Assembly: GCA_034437515.1 (NCBI GenBank)
Contig: DAOTTX010000398.1
Location: forward strand, 1 to 42,329
Direction: 5' to 3'
DNA: 42,329 nt
DNA from: DAOTTX01 sp034437515
GTDB lineage: Bacteria > Chloroflexota > Anaerolineae > Aggregatilineales > Phototrophicaceae
Position numbers and translations under genes: made by a program
Notes under the pieces: model-generated
Seen by the model: only the letters and a program-made list of their open reading frames with translations
Databases searched by the model: none
What the model was told of the DNA's origin: nothing
Shown: piece by piece, positions 35,101 through 42,237 of the stretch
Layout: the number at the start of each line of letters is the position of its first letter
Numbering within the stretch: the stretch's first letter is position 1

Positions 35101-36693
35101 CTAATCCTCCGTTTCCGGTGTGGATTCGGGCGCGGCGATGAGCGACTCGGCGTCACTACCGACCACGATCATCACGTCCGCGCTGGTCGCGCCGTCGTTG
35201 CCGGGACGGATGGCATTCTGCGGCAAGCCCATCAGATCCGCCAGATAGCGGGCGGTGTCAGGGTTGCCGGTGTAGTCACGGATGAGAATCTCGGTACCGT
35301 TCTGGGGCGGGTCGATGTTGCCCACCCCGGCGACATCCACTCCGCGCCCGGTCAGCCATTCACGGGTGGAACCAGCGAGGCCGGTAATGGTCGTATTGTT
35401 GTAGACCACGATATCGGCGTTTTCGCTCTCGGCGCGTTCGCGGCGTTCGGCGGTGGTCAGGTTGCGCGGTGGGTCGAAGGTCTGCGCGACCACATCAGCG
35501 AGTGCGTTCTGCCGGGGAACAAGGATCTCCGCGCCGTCCGCCATTTGCCCGAAGGAGGTGTGCAGTTGGTTGATCGTTCCGCTGGTGATGTTCTCGTTGG
35601 GAACGTCGCTGACCAGTGTGCCGAGCTTAATCACGTCTTCCAACGAGATGTTGGTCTTGTAACTGTCGGAAAGCTCGTTGTAGAGGCGGGGGATCTGCGT
35701 GGCGAAGCGGGTGATGCCGCCCGCGCTCAACAGATGTTCTTGCAGCGCCCGTAGCACTTGCTGCTGGCGACGGTTGCGGTCGAAGTCGCCGCCATCGGTG
35801 GCGCGGGTGCGGGCATATTGCAGCAGTTGGGTGGTGTTCATCTGCTGGCAGCCCGGCTCAAAACGAACCTGGATGAAGCCGTACCCTTCGTCGGGGAAGT
35901 CGAGGTCGTTAATTTCTTCTTCTACACAGATTTCGATGCCATCCGGCGCGAGGATGTCCACCACGCGCTCAAAGACCTCAAAGTTGATCCGCACGTAGAG
36001 ATCGACCGGCACACCGAGGTTCGCACGCACGGTATCCATAGCGAGTTGTGGCCCGCCGCCGGGGTAGGCTTGCGAGTCACCGAGATAATTGGCGGTCGTG
36101 ATGCGCCCGTCATCGAAGCCGGGGATGTCCACGAACAGGTCACGCGGGATAGAGAGCATCCCGATAGTCTTCAGCACCGGGTCTACCTGTACGAGAATCA
36201 TCGTATCGGTGCGGTGGGCGCGTTCGGTGTCAAATTCGCTGCTGCGCTGGTCTACCCCCATGAGCAGCACATTCACCCGGCGTGGATCTTCCCACGCTGG
36301 CAGCGCGGTTGGCCCGGCGGAAACATCGCCGCTGGCGGTTTGTTCGGTCGGTGTGGCGCTGGGCTGCGGGGTGATCGTCTCGCCCGGTCTTGGGGTACTG
36401 GAGGCCGTCGGCTGTGCAGCGACGAACGTCTCGTAGTCGATCACAATGGTCGGCGTCGGGCGGATTTGCCGCGCCTGGTTAAACGCCTCGAAGCTCAATT
36501 CTTTTTCGTCAAATTCCGGCGGGTCAACCACATAACTGACCAACTCACCGACATCGGGTAGTTCAACACCGTTTTCACGGGCGTCGATCACGGTGGTGCG
36601 CACGAAGCCATAGCTCCCTACCGCACAGATGCCGGTCATGGCGACGAAAGAGACGATCAATGTCAGGAAAACGAGCCATCCGGGGATACGCAT
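35101..36693 (-). CDS. LytR-CpsA-Psr (LCP) family protein with LytR_C domain
   Basis: The 530-residue protein has one N-terminal membrane helix (about 8-32) with the rest outside the cell. A Pro/Thr/Ser-rich spacer at 95-132 leads to the LCP domain (about 138-345). Typical elements are MGVDQR (145-150), HRTDTMILV (160-168), SIPRDLFVDI (181-190) and FDRNRRQQQVL near 320. The arginines and aspartates bind the polyprenyl-pyrophosphate. Residues 410-515 match the LytR_C domain (ADIVVYNNTTITGLAGSTRE, then VMIVVGSD). LCP proteins attach glycopolymers from a lipid carrier to peptidoglycan or protein. This is consistent with the many GT-C glycosyltransferases in the window, although they are not in the same operon. 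AAGG about ten bases before the ATG supports the start. Confidence 0.92.
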   Translation of the reverse strand: MRIPGWLVFLTLIVSFVAMTGICAVGSYGFVRTTVIDARENGVELPDVGELVSYVVDPPEFDEKELSFEAFNQARQIRPTPTIVIDYETFVAAQPTASSTPRPGETITPQPSATPTEQTASGDVSAGPTALPAWEDPRRVNVLLMGVDQRSSEFDTERAHRTDTMILVQVDPVLKTIGMLSIPRDLFVDIPGFDDGRITTANYLGDSQAYPGGGPQLAMDTVRANLGVPVDLYVRINFEVFERVVDILAPDGIEICVEEEINDLDFPDEGYGFIQVRFEPGCQQMNTTQLLQYARTRATDGGDFDRNRRQQQVLRALQEHLLSAGGITRFATQIPRLYNELSDSYKTNISLEDVIKLGTLVSDVPNENITSGTINQLHTSFGQMADGAEILVPRQNALADVVAQTFDPPRNLTTAERRERAESENADIVVYNNTTITGLAGSTREWLTGRGVDVAGVGNIDPPQNGTEILIRDYTGNPDTARYLADLMGLPQNAIRPGNDGATSADVMIVVGSDAESLIAAPESTPETED

Positions 36694-36729
36694 GGATACC
36701 GCCTTTGATTACCTGCTTAAATCGGCGGC

Positions 36730-36738
36730 ATTATATCA
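36730..36738 (-). promoter_or_regulatory. Extended -10 promoter of the LCP gene
   Basis: On the minus strand TG-A-TATAAT runs from 36738 to 36730: a perfect -10 hexamer with the TGn extension and no recognisable -35, as expected for extended -10 promoters. The leader to the ATG at 36693 would be about 30 bases. Confidence 0.55.
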
Positions 36739-36764
36739 TAGGATCGTCCGGTGGGTAGCCTACG

Positions 36765-36956
36765 CTAGGCCAACTGTCCGACCAGCAGTGCGACCGCGCC
36801 TACGAACATCACCACCGCGATCACCTGCACGATGCGCAGTTGCCAGGTCGGCAACGCGGCGTTGCCCTGCTCAATCTGTACGGTTTCGATGGTGCTGTGG
36901 GCTGGCGATTGTGTATCACGTTTTTCGTATTGCATGTGGTCGTTTGCCATTGCCAT
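36765..36956 (-). CDS. Small single-helix membrane protein, 63 aa
   Basis: A short frame with a charged N-terminal half (about 35 residues) and one C-terminal hydrophobic segment (about 41-61, IVQVIAVVMFVGAVALLVGQ), so the product would be a tail-anchored or bitopic membrane protein. An ATG with a weak purine-rich AAGAGA just upstream opens it. It precedes the LCP gene on the same strand but the LCP promoter lies between, so they are not necessarily co-transcribed. I cannot name a family. The hydrophobic segment has a natural amino-acid order, which makes it more credible than the other frames in this gap. Confidence 0.45.
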   Translation of the reverse strand: MAMANDHMQYEKRDTQSPAHSTIETVQIEQGNAALPTWQLRIVQVIAVVMFVGAVALLVGQLA

Positions 36957-37042
36957 TCTCTTTGATGTCTTATTGTGTACGCTCTATGATGTATTACGCG
37001 ATTCATGAGAGCAGGGTTTCAAATGGCGGGAACGGCGAAATA

Positions 37043-37051
37043 TGGTATATT
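37043..37051 (+). promoter_or_regulatory. Extended -10 promoter of the enoyl-CoA hydratase gene
   Basis: TG-G-TATATT at 37043-37051 fits an extended -10 element. The predicted transcript begins near 37058, giving a leader of about 36 bases that contains AGAGGG (37081-37086) before the ATG at 37094. Confidence 0.4.
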
Positions 37052-37093
37052 CTGAATCAATTGAATAGACATTTGATTACAGAGGGACAAAAA

Positions 37094-37876
37094 ATGGCTG
37101 ATTACGAAATGATCCTCGTGGAAACACCCGCCGAAGGTGTCGGCTTGATCCGGCTCAACCGGCCCAAAGCGTTGAACGCGCTCAACGGACAGATCACCGA
37201 TGAAATCTTCACACAGATGGAATGGTGGGACGAAGACCCCGCTATCGGCTGTATCGTGCTCACCGGGAGCGACCGGGCCTTCGCTGCCGGGGCGGACATC
37301 AAGCAAATGGCGGAAACGCCCAACGCCACCGAGATGATGACCGGCGGCGACTTCACCGACTGGACGCGGATGCAGAATATCGGCAAGCCGATCATCGCGG
37401 CGGTCAGTGGATACGCGCTCGGCGGCGGTTGCGAACTGGCGATGATGGCGGATATGATCGTCACGTCGGAGTCGGCGGTGTTCGGGCAGCCGGAAATCAA
37501 CCTCGCCATCATCCCCGGTGCAGGTGGCACCCAACGACTCACCAAAGCGGTCGGCAAAGCGGTCGCCATGGAGATGGTGCTGGCGGATCGCAAAATCAGC
37601 GCGGAAGAAGCCAAAGCGCACGGCCTCGTGAACCACATCTACCCGATGGAAACGTATCTCGACGAGGCGATCAAGCTGGGGCAAAAAGTCGCGTCTATGT
37701 CACAGGTGGCTATTCACATGGCGAAGGACGCGGTCAATAAGTCCTATGAGTTGAACCTGCAAGAAGGGCTAAACTACGAGAAGCGCAATTTCTACCTGCT
37801 GTTCAACACCGAAGACCGGGTCGAGGGAATGAACGCCTTTATCGAAAAGCGTAAACCAGAGTGGAAAAACCGCTAA
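37094..37876 (+). CDS. Enoyl-CoA hydratase (crotonase)
   Basis: The 260-residue cytoplasmic enzyme hydrates trans-2-enoyl-CoA in fatty-acid or amino-acid breakdown. It aligns well along its length with mitochondrial short-chain enoyl-CoA hydratase. AFAAGADIKQMA (62-73) forms the oxyanion-hole and CoA-binding region. Both catalytic glutamates are present: Glu114 in GGGCELAMM and Glu134 in GQPEINLAIIPGAGGTQRL, twenty residues apart as in the rat enzyme (Glu144/Glu164). The C-terminus (EGMNAFIEKRKPEWKNR) is also typical. The frame is open far upstream, but ATG 37094 with AGAGGG seven bases before it is the clear start. The next gene's GTG lies within its last 16 bases. Other beta-oxidation genes are not in the window. 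Confidence 0.95.
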   Translation: MADYEMILVETPAEGVGLIRLNRPKALNALNGQITDEIFTQMEWWDEDPAIGCIVLTGSDRAFAAGADIKQMAETPNATEMMTGGDFTDWTRMQNIGKPIIAAVSGYALGGGCELAMMADMIVTSESAVFGQPEINLAIIPGAGGTQRLTKAVGKAVAMEMVLADRKISAEEAKAHGLVNHIYPMETYLDEAIKLGQKVASMSQVAIHMAKDAVNKSYELNLQEGLNYEKRNFYLLFNTEDRVEGMNAFIEKRKPEWKNR

Positions 37877-38451
37877 CAATCCTCTACACACACAACATCC
37901 GGGGCGACCTCGACTTGTTGCCCCGGTTATATACTTTCATCCGGCAGGTGCGCGGGGAGTTCGCCGCCGGGCGGGCCACTCTGGTGGATCTGGGCGCGTC
38001 GTGTGACCCTGATGTGTGGCCTTGCGGGATCACGCAGGGGCGCTCTACGTTGATCGTGCTGGATGGCATGGGCTACCATGCGGCGAACGTCGCCGGGATG
38101 CCGCCGCCAAGCCGCGCCAAGCTGGTCGAGCAGGTCAGTATGGCGCTGGTGGATGCGGCCCACCCCCACACGGCGGAAGACCTGATCTTCACCGCGCAAA
38201 AAAGCACATCCGGCGAGGCGGCCTTGCAGGTCGTGCTGAACCCGGCGACCGCCGCCCTCGCTGATGGCACACTCACGCTCGATGCGCTGGACGCCGGCCA
38301 GGTCGGCGTGGCCCGCCTCGAAGCCGGCAAACTGCATCACGCCATCCACACCATGCCGGCAGGCACCCGCCCCGAACCGACCATCAGCGGCGCGGTAGAT
38401 TTCGTCCGCGCCGAAGCGCGCTACTTCGAGAAAAAGCAACGTGATGACTAA
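37861..38451 (+). CDS. Uncharacterised protein, weakly metallophosphatase-like
   Basis: A 196-residue protein starting at a GTG inside the end of the enoyl-CoA hydratase gene (16-base overlap). Its N-terminus, LTILYTHNIRGDLDLLPRLY, followed by TLVDLGASCDPD, is reminiscent of the 'ILHTNDIHG ... DAGD' start of UshA-type metallophosphoesterases. Asp replaces the usual arrangement, however, and the later metal-binding His and Asn motifs (GNHE) are missing. The rest (VLDGMGYHAANVAG, then a helix-strand pattern to residue 196) fits the first half of that fold loosely. It is therefore either a degenerate or shortened relative or an unrelated protein. No signal peptide. Overlap with the hydratase gene suggests co-expression only. 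Confidence 0.6.
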   Translation: MEKPLTILYTHNIRGDLDLLPRLYTFIRQVRGEFAAGRATLVDLGASCDPDVWPCGITQGRSTLIVLDGMGYHAANVAGMPPPSRAKLVEQVSMALVDAAHPHTAEDLIFTAQKSTSGEAALQVVLNPATAALADGTLTLDALDAGQVGVARLEAGKLHHAIHTMPAGTRPEPTISGAVDFVRAEARYFEKKQRDD

Positions 38452-38557
38452 AACCGGCTCTAACATTTTGTTGAGATTCTGACGCGCAGTTACGGTGTGC
38501 GTTTACGAATTTTCATAATTCTTTCGGAGAAAATTCCGAAGGTTTGTCACACACTTG

Positions 38558-38566
38558 TGTTAGAAT
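38558..38566 (+). promoter_or_regulatory. Extended -10 promoter for the small RNA
   Basis: TG-T-TAGAAT at 38558-38566 places a transcription start near 38573. There is no good -35; TTGTCA at 38544 is too close. A short inverted repeat TTCGGA-gaaaat-TCCGAA (38523-38540) lies just upstream and could be an operator or the end of the preceding transcript. Confidence 0.45.
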
Positions 38567-38572
38567 ACATGT

Positions 38573-38731
38573 CATAGAGGCAATTATTCCTTGCCCACAT
38601 ACAAATGGGATGTTGTGAGAAATTGGGGTAGCTATGCGCACTTCATCGTCCATGGGGGAACGTGCTCACAAGAGCAGTCTCCAACATCCCCACGACAACA
38701 AACAGCGGAGCCATCTGGCTCCGCTGATTTT
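38573..38731 (+). ncRNA. Candidate structured small RNA (possibly 6S-like)
   Basis: In a 607-base gap without a convincing gene, GGGATGTTG (38607-38615) pairs perfectly with CAACATCCC (38682-38690). Inside it, TTGTGA (38613-38618) can pair with TCACAA (38666-38671), sharing three bases with the outer stem, and GCAC (38638-38641) with GTGC (38662-38665) caps the rod. The unpaired 38620-38637 makes a large internal bubble. The element is followed by a terminator hairpin at 38703-38726 and preceded by an extended -10. Total length from predicted start to terminator is about 159 bases. A rod with a central bubble and this length recalls 6S RNA, but I recognise no 6S sequence signature, so only the structured-RNA part is argued here. 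It is not a tRNA or the small SRP RNA. Confidence 0.5.
38703..38731 (+). terminator. Rho-independent-type terminator
   Basis: CAGCGGAGCCA (38703-38713) and TGGCTCCGCTG (38716-38726) form a perfect 11-base stem with a minimal loop, followed by ATTTTA. It ends the candidate small RNA and isolates it from the antiporter gene 330 bases downstream. Confidence 0.8.
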
Positions 38732-39058
38732 ATGTACGCTATCGATTTCCGCCCTGTAGTCCGGAACGCAAAGAGCATCATACCTCATGGCTACAGCGAA
38801 TAGATCCGATTTTATTTTATCGCCCTGCAAGGTGAACCAGACCCCGTATACATCAGTTTCGGTCAGTCGATACAGCAATAGATAGCAACGGTGCCGGTTG
38901 CACAGAATCCCTTAGGGGTACACAATGACGGAGTCTGGTTAACATTCGGTCAACGTGGCTTGTGTAATGTATTGTCATCTGGCACAATCAGCGCCTACTT
39001 CGAGTTTTCACTTTGACGCCTCCATACTTTTGTCTGGTCTAACCTGAGCGAGAACGCT
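38732..39058 (+). other. Leader region of the antiporter gene
   Basis: I see no convincing gene in this 327-base stretch. A possible promoter is TTAACA (38939-38944) with TGTAAT (38963-38968) at 18-base spacing, giving a leader of about 85 bases. A minus-strand frame (38878-38666) reads protein-like for about 50 residues but begins at a TTG without ribosome site and runs into the terminator. Confidence 0.35.
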
Positions 39059-40108
39059 ATGCAAAACGCGCTTGCAATCATCAACGCGATACCGTTTCTA
39101 CTTGCAGCGTTGATGATCTTCCCTGCCATCCGGCAGACACTTAAAACAACGGGAATGGCCTTCCTCACCGGCGGGACGATGCTCGCTTTGTTCTTGTGGT
39201 TTGCGACTTATATCCCCGATATCGGTGAGGGGCCGGTCGAACTCGTCATCGAGTGGGTGCCCGCACTTGGGCTTTCGCTCGCGTGGTATCTCGACCCGCT
39301 TTCGCTGTTGTTTGGGTTAATCGTCACCGGGGTCGGGATCGCGGTCTTTTTCTACTCCGGCTTCTACTTAGAAGAAGCTGACGAGCTGGGCAGATTTTAC
39401 ATGTACCTGTGTGCGTTCGCCGGTGCGATGCTTGGCCTGGTGATGGCAGGGAACATCATCACACTGTTCATCGCCTGGGAACTCACATCGATCATGAGTT
39501 ATTTGTTGATCGGCTTCAAGGGGTATAAATCCAGGGAAGCGCGTACTGCCGCCAGCCGTGCGTTAGTCATCACCGGGGCGGGTGGGTTGGCGCTGCTGGG
39601 TGGCTTGCTGCTGCTGGGCACGGCGACGAATAATATCATCGCCAGCGGTGATATTGACCTGACCGCGCCGGTCGTCGAAACCGCACACGGCGAAGAGGCA
39701 ATCACCGAAGTTGAAACCGAAGAAGAAGACGAAGACGCTGAGACGCTGACGATCAGCGACGTGGAAGTGCCTGTGCTCGGTTTTCAGATCAGCACGGTGT
39801 TGAACGGCAACATCCGTGAGCCACTGCAAGACCATCCCTGGTACGCGGCGATTGTCATCCTGATTATGATCGGCTGTTTCACCAAGTCGGCGCAGTTTCC
39901 CGTTCCATTTCTGGCTCCCCGGTGCGATGACCGCCCCTTCTCCGGCAAGCACCTATTTACACTCCGCGACGATGGTGAAGGCGGGCATTTACCTGCTGTT
40001 TCGTCTATACGATCCACTGGCGAACACCGACCTGTGGACGTTCGGCCTGATGGGCTTCGGCCTGACCACGATGTTACTCGGTGCGGTGTTTGCGCTGCGC
40101 CAACGTGA
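39059..40108 (+). CDS. MrpA N-terminal part (before frameshift)
   Basis: Genuine antiporter sequence covers residues 1-282 and the last 67 residues (from PFLAPRCDDR) are out-of-frame readthrough. The real part holds about eight membrane helices of a MrpA/NuoL-type subunit. Glu141 in LFIAWELTSIMSYLL matches the essential TM5 glutamate of MrpA, and FTKSAQFPV carries the conserved lysine. Between two helices, residues 203-255 form an acidic insertion (EEEDEDAETLTISDVE) that I do not expect in this family. The ATG at 39059 has only a weak GAGCGAG ahead of it. Without a repair the truncated protein would lack the C-terminal half of the proton channel. Confidence 0.8.
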   Translation: MQNALAIINAIPFLLAALMIFPAIRQTLKTTGMAFLTGGTMLALFLWFATYIPDIGEGPVELVIEWVPALGLSLAWYLDPLSLLFGLIVTGVGIAVFFYSGFYLEEADELGRFYMYLCAFAGAMLGLVMAGNIITLFIAWELTSIMSYLLIGFKGYKSREARTAASRALVITGAGGLALLGGLLLLGTATNNIIASGDIDLTAPVVETAHGEEAITEVETEEEDEDAETLTISDVEVPVLGFQISTVLNGNIREPLQDHPWYAAIVILIMIGCFTKSAQFPVPFLAPRCDDRPFSGKHLFTLRDDGEGGHLPAVSSIRSTGEHRPVDVRPDGLRPDHDVTRCGVCAAPT

Positions 40109-41399
40109 CCTCAAGGGCTTGCTGGCTTATTCTACGATTAGCAAGCTCGGTGTGATCGTCGCGCTCATCGGTGTGCCGGAAGAACACGGACTCAAGGCGG
40201 CGATCATTAGCATCGTCGCGCACGCCATGTATAAAGGCACCTTCTTCCTGCTCGCCGGGACGATTGAACATGCCACTGGCACCCGTGACATGGACGAACT
40301 CGGCGGCCTCATCCGGCGGATGCCAGCGGTCTTTATCATCGCGGCGCTGGTCGGGTTGTCAATGGCGGGCGTGCCGCCGTTGGTCGGCTTTGCGGCGAAG
40401 GAATTCTTACTGGATGAACTGCTACCTCACGGCACTGTCGGCGTCATACCTATAATCATCGCCTTTACCGCCTCGGTATTGACGGTCGCCGCCGCGCTGC
40501 TCTACGTGTGGGATGTGTTCATCAGCCGGCGCAACGCGCAAGAATACGATCACTTCCATGCGCCGTCCCCGTTGATGAACGCTGGTCCGGCGCTGCTGGC
40601 GGCAGGGTCACTGGTGTTCGGGTTGTTCATCGACCCGTTGCTCTCACCAATTGTCGATCCACTTTTGGGCGGCGCATCGCTTTACATCATCCCCCCGGAG
40701 CTAAACCCGGCGGAAAACACGGCCTTCGCGCTGTCGTTGGGGGTGCTGGCGCTCGGCCCGGTGATCTTCGCCCTGCGTGGTTACTGGCTCAAAATGCCCT
40801 GGATCGATATTCGCAGCGGAGCGAAGAACTACGCCTCGATCATTCGTGGCGTGGAACGCACCGGGGATTTTCTACTGCTCTCACAGAATGGCAAGGTGCG
40901 CTATTATTTGATCGTCATCCTCGGTGTGATCTCCGGGTTGATGTTGTTCGGCGGCTTCGGCAACTTACGACCGTTAGACCTCTCGCTGGACAAAGCGGCT
41001 GATGTGCTTAACGTCATGTTGCTGGTGCTGACGGTTGGTGGCACGGCGGCATCAATCTTCTTACGTAAGCATCTGCTGGCGGCCTTGTCGATGGGTGTGG
41101 CGGGATATGCCATCGGCGGCATCTTTTTGCTGGAACCGGCACCGGATGTGGCGATGGTGCAATTTTTGATCGAAACATTGGCGACCGTGCTCATCATTTT
41201 GATGCTTACGCGCATTGATAAAGACCAGCGCCAGCGGGCGATGGATAAACTTTGGCGTGGCAACACCGGCGAGGGCAACCATTTTGGCATCGTGCGTGAT
41301 GTGGCGATTTCCGCACTGGTCGGTGTGAGTGTGGCGCTGTTCGCGCTGGCTGCCGTCGGTGATCGTGACACACGCATGGAAGCTCTGCATGAGACATAG
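39906..41399 (+). CDS. MrpA C-terminal part (after frameshift)
   Basis: By homology the frame resumes at 39906 with H-F-W-LPGAMTAPSPASTYLH; the first usable ATG is at 39927. Characteristic text follows: SATMVKAGIYLLFRL, LKGLLAYSTISKLG, HAMYKGTFFLLAG and MAGVPPLVGFAAKEF, all hallmarks of MrpA/NuoL/NuoM antiporter-like subunits. Residues near the end (LLVLTVGGTAASIFLRKHLL and PDVAMVQFLIETLATVLIIL) match the NuoJ-like DUF4040 region at the C-terminus of MrpA. The segment ends at TAG 41397 just before the last conserved MrpA piece. No good ribosome site precedes ATG 39927, so independent translation would be weak. Confidence 0.85.
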   Translation, partial: HFWLPGAMTAPSPASTYLHSATMVKAGIYLLFRLYDPLANTDLWTFGLMGFGLTTMLLGAVFALRQRDLKGLLAYSTISKLGVIVALIGVPEEHGLKAAIISIVAHAMYKGTFFLLAGTIEHATGTRDMDELGGLIRRMPAVFIIAALVGLSMAGVPPLVGFAAKEFLLDELLPHGTVGVIPIIIAFTASVLTVAAALLYVWDVFISRRNAQEYDHFHAPSPLMNAGPALLAAGSLVFGLFIDPLLSPIVDPLLGGASLYIIPPELNPAENTAFALSLGVLALGPVIFALRGYWLKMPWIDIRSGAKNYASIIRGVERTGDFLLLSQNGKVRYYLIVILGVISGLMLFGGFGNLRPLDLSLDKAADVLNVMLLVLTVGGTAASIFLRKHLLAALSMGVAGYAIGGIFLLEPAPDVAMVQFLIETLATVLIILMLTRIDKDQRQRAMDKLWRGNTGEGNHFGIVRDVAISALVGVSVALFALAAVGDRDTRMEALHET

Positions 41400-41453
41400 G
41401 ATAGCACCATTGTTGAGACGGAAGTTCAGGATGAGACGGATCTTCGTTCTATC

Positions 41454-42206
41454 GTGCGTCCGATCTCACTATGGCATCTGGAAAATTCTTATCAAGAAGC
41501 AGGCATCTCTGATGTGGTCGCCGCGATTGTGACCGACTTCCGCGGGACGGACACCCTGCTAGAAATCACCGTGTTCTCGACCGCAGCTATCGGTGTGCTG
41601 ACACTGCTGACCGCCCCGGCAGGTGGAGAGTTGCTCAAGGGCAAGCGCGTCTCCCAGGTGATGCGGGCGATCAAGGTTGATAACGATGACACGGAGGAAG
41701 TCATCACCGTACCGGATAAGCGCGAGGACACCCCCGCCGTGCCGGATGAACATGGCACTTACGGCAGTCAGCTAAAATTACCACAGCTTTCAACCCCGTT
41801 GACCCGTTCCATCACCGTTATCATTTTCCCCTTCTCGTTGTTGATCTCGCTGGCGCACATCTTCTACGGCGGGGATAACCCCGGCGACGGCTTTACGGCG
41901 GGTGTGGTCAGCGGGTTGGCGGTGGCGCTGTGGTACGTGGTCTTCGGTTATGTCGAGGCACGGCAGCGGCTGCGCTGGTTACACGCCGGTCGTCTGGTCA
42001 TCGCCGGGTTGACGCTGGCCTTCGCCAACGCGATCTTTAACCTGTTGGTCGCCGGGGCGTTCCTACGAATTGTCGATATAGGCGACGGCCCCGCCGATTT
42101 GCATCTGGCCTCAACGTTGATCTTTGAAATCGCCATTTATCTGTCAGTCTTCGGTGGTGTGACCATGATTATGCAAGGCATCGCCCAACCAGAGAACGAA
42201 GAATAG
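41454..42206 (+). CDS. MrpA tail fused to MrpB
   Basis: Read from the first possible start (GTG 41454, no ribosome site), the segment has 250 residues. SYQEAGISDVVAAIVTDFRG (from residue 12), then DTLLEITVFSTAAIG, is the conserved C-terminal MrpA/MbhE-like piece. After a charged linker, STPLTRSITVIIFPFSLLIS and GGDNPGDGFTAGVVSGLAVA are the MrpB (MnhB) core with its four membrane helices. The frame is the same as that of the preceding segment and is open all the way back to TAG 41397. Residues upstream of the GTG (ETEVQDETDLRS) also look like linker, so the natural product is most likely the C-terminus of one long MrpAB chain. Confidence 0.85.
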   Translation: MRPISLWHLENSYQEAGISDVVAAIVTDFRGTDTLLEITVFSTAAIGVLTLLTAPAGGELLKGKRVSQVMRAIKVDNDDTEEVITVPDKREDTPAVPDEHGTYGSQLKLPQLSTPLTRSITVIIFPFSLLISLAHIFYGGDNPGDGFTAGVVSGLAVALWYVVFGYVEARQRLRWLHAGRLVIAGLTLAFANAIFNLLVAGAFLRIVDIGDGPADLHLASTLIFEIAIYLSVFGGVTMIMQGIAQPENEE

Positions 42207-42237
42207 GAAGTTTTCGACTAACTACTCAGGTATCGCC

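Larger units (their letters stand above)
39059..42206 (+). pseudogene. mrpAB-type Na+/H+ antiporter gene, interrupted twice as written
   Basis: Three successive open segments together make one MrpA-MrpB fusion. Removing one C of the CC at 39905-39906 restores GTT-CAT-TTC-TGG (V-H-F-W), the sequence expected before LPGAMTAPSPAS. Beyond that the frame runs on through a TAG at 41397-41399 into the next open segment without any further shift. The corrected gene is 3,147 bases, exactly 1,048 codons plus stop, which supports one ancestral frame. Fused mrpA/mrpB is the known 'group 2' arrangement of Mrp operons, so the fusion is not itself abnormal. Mrp complexes exchange Na+ for H+ across the membrane and are related to the membrane arm of complex I. 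Whether the lesions are real, errors, or bypassed by recoding cannot be told from sequence. Confidence 0.65.

Noticed and set aside
36629..37093. Upstream extension of the enoyl-CoA hydratase frame
   Set aside because: The extra 155 residues are low-quality, cross promoters, and the ATG at 37094 has a good ribosome site and full-length family alignment.
38666..38878. Minus-strand frame reading YRLTETDVYGVWFTLQ and onward
   Set aside because: It reads somewhat protein-like, but its start is a TTG without ribosome site and its end runs through the small-RNA terminator into the RNA stem. It may be a gene remnant; I do not call it.
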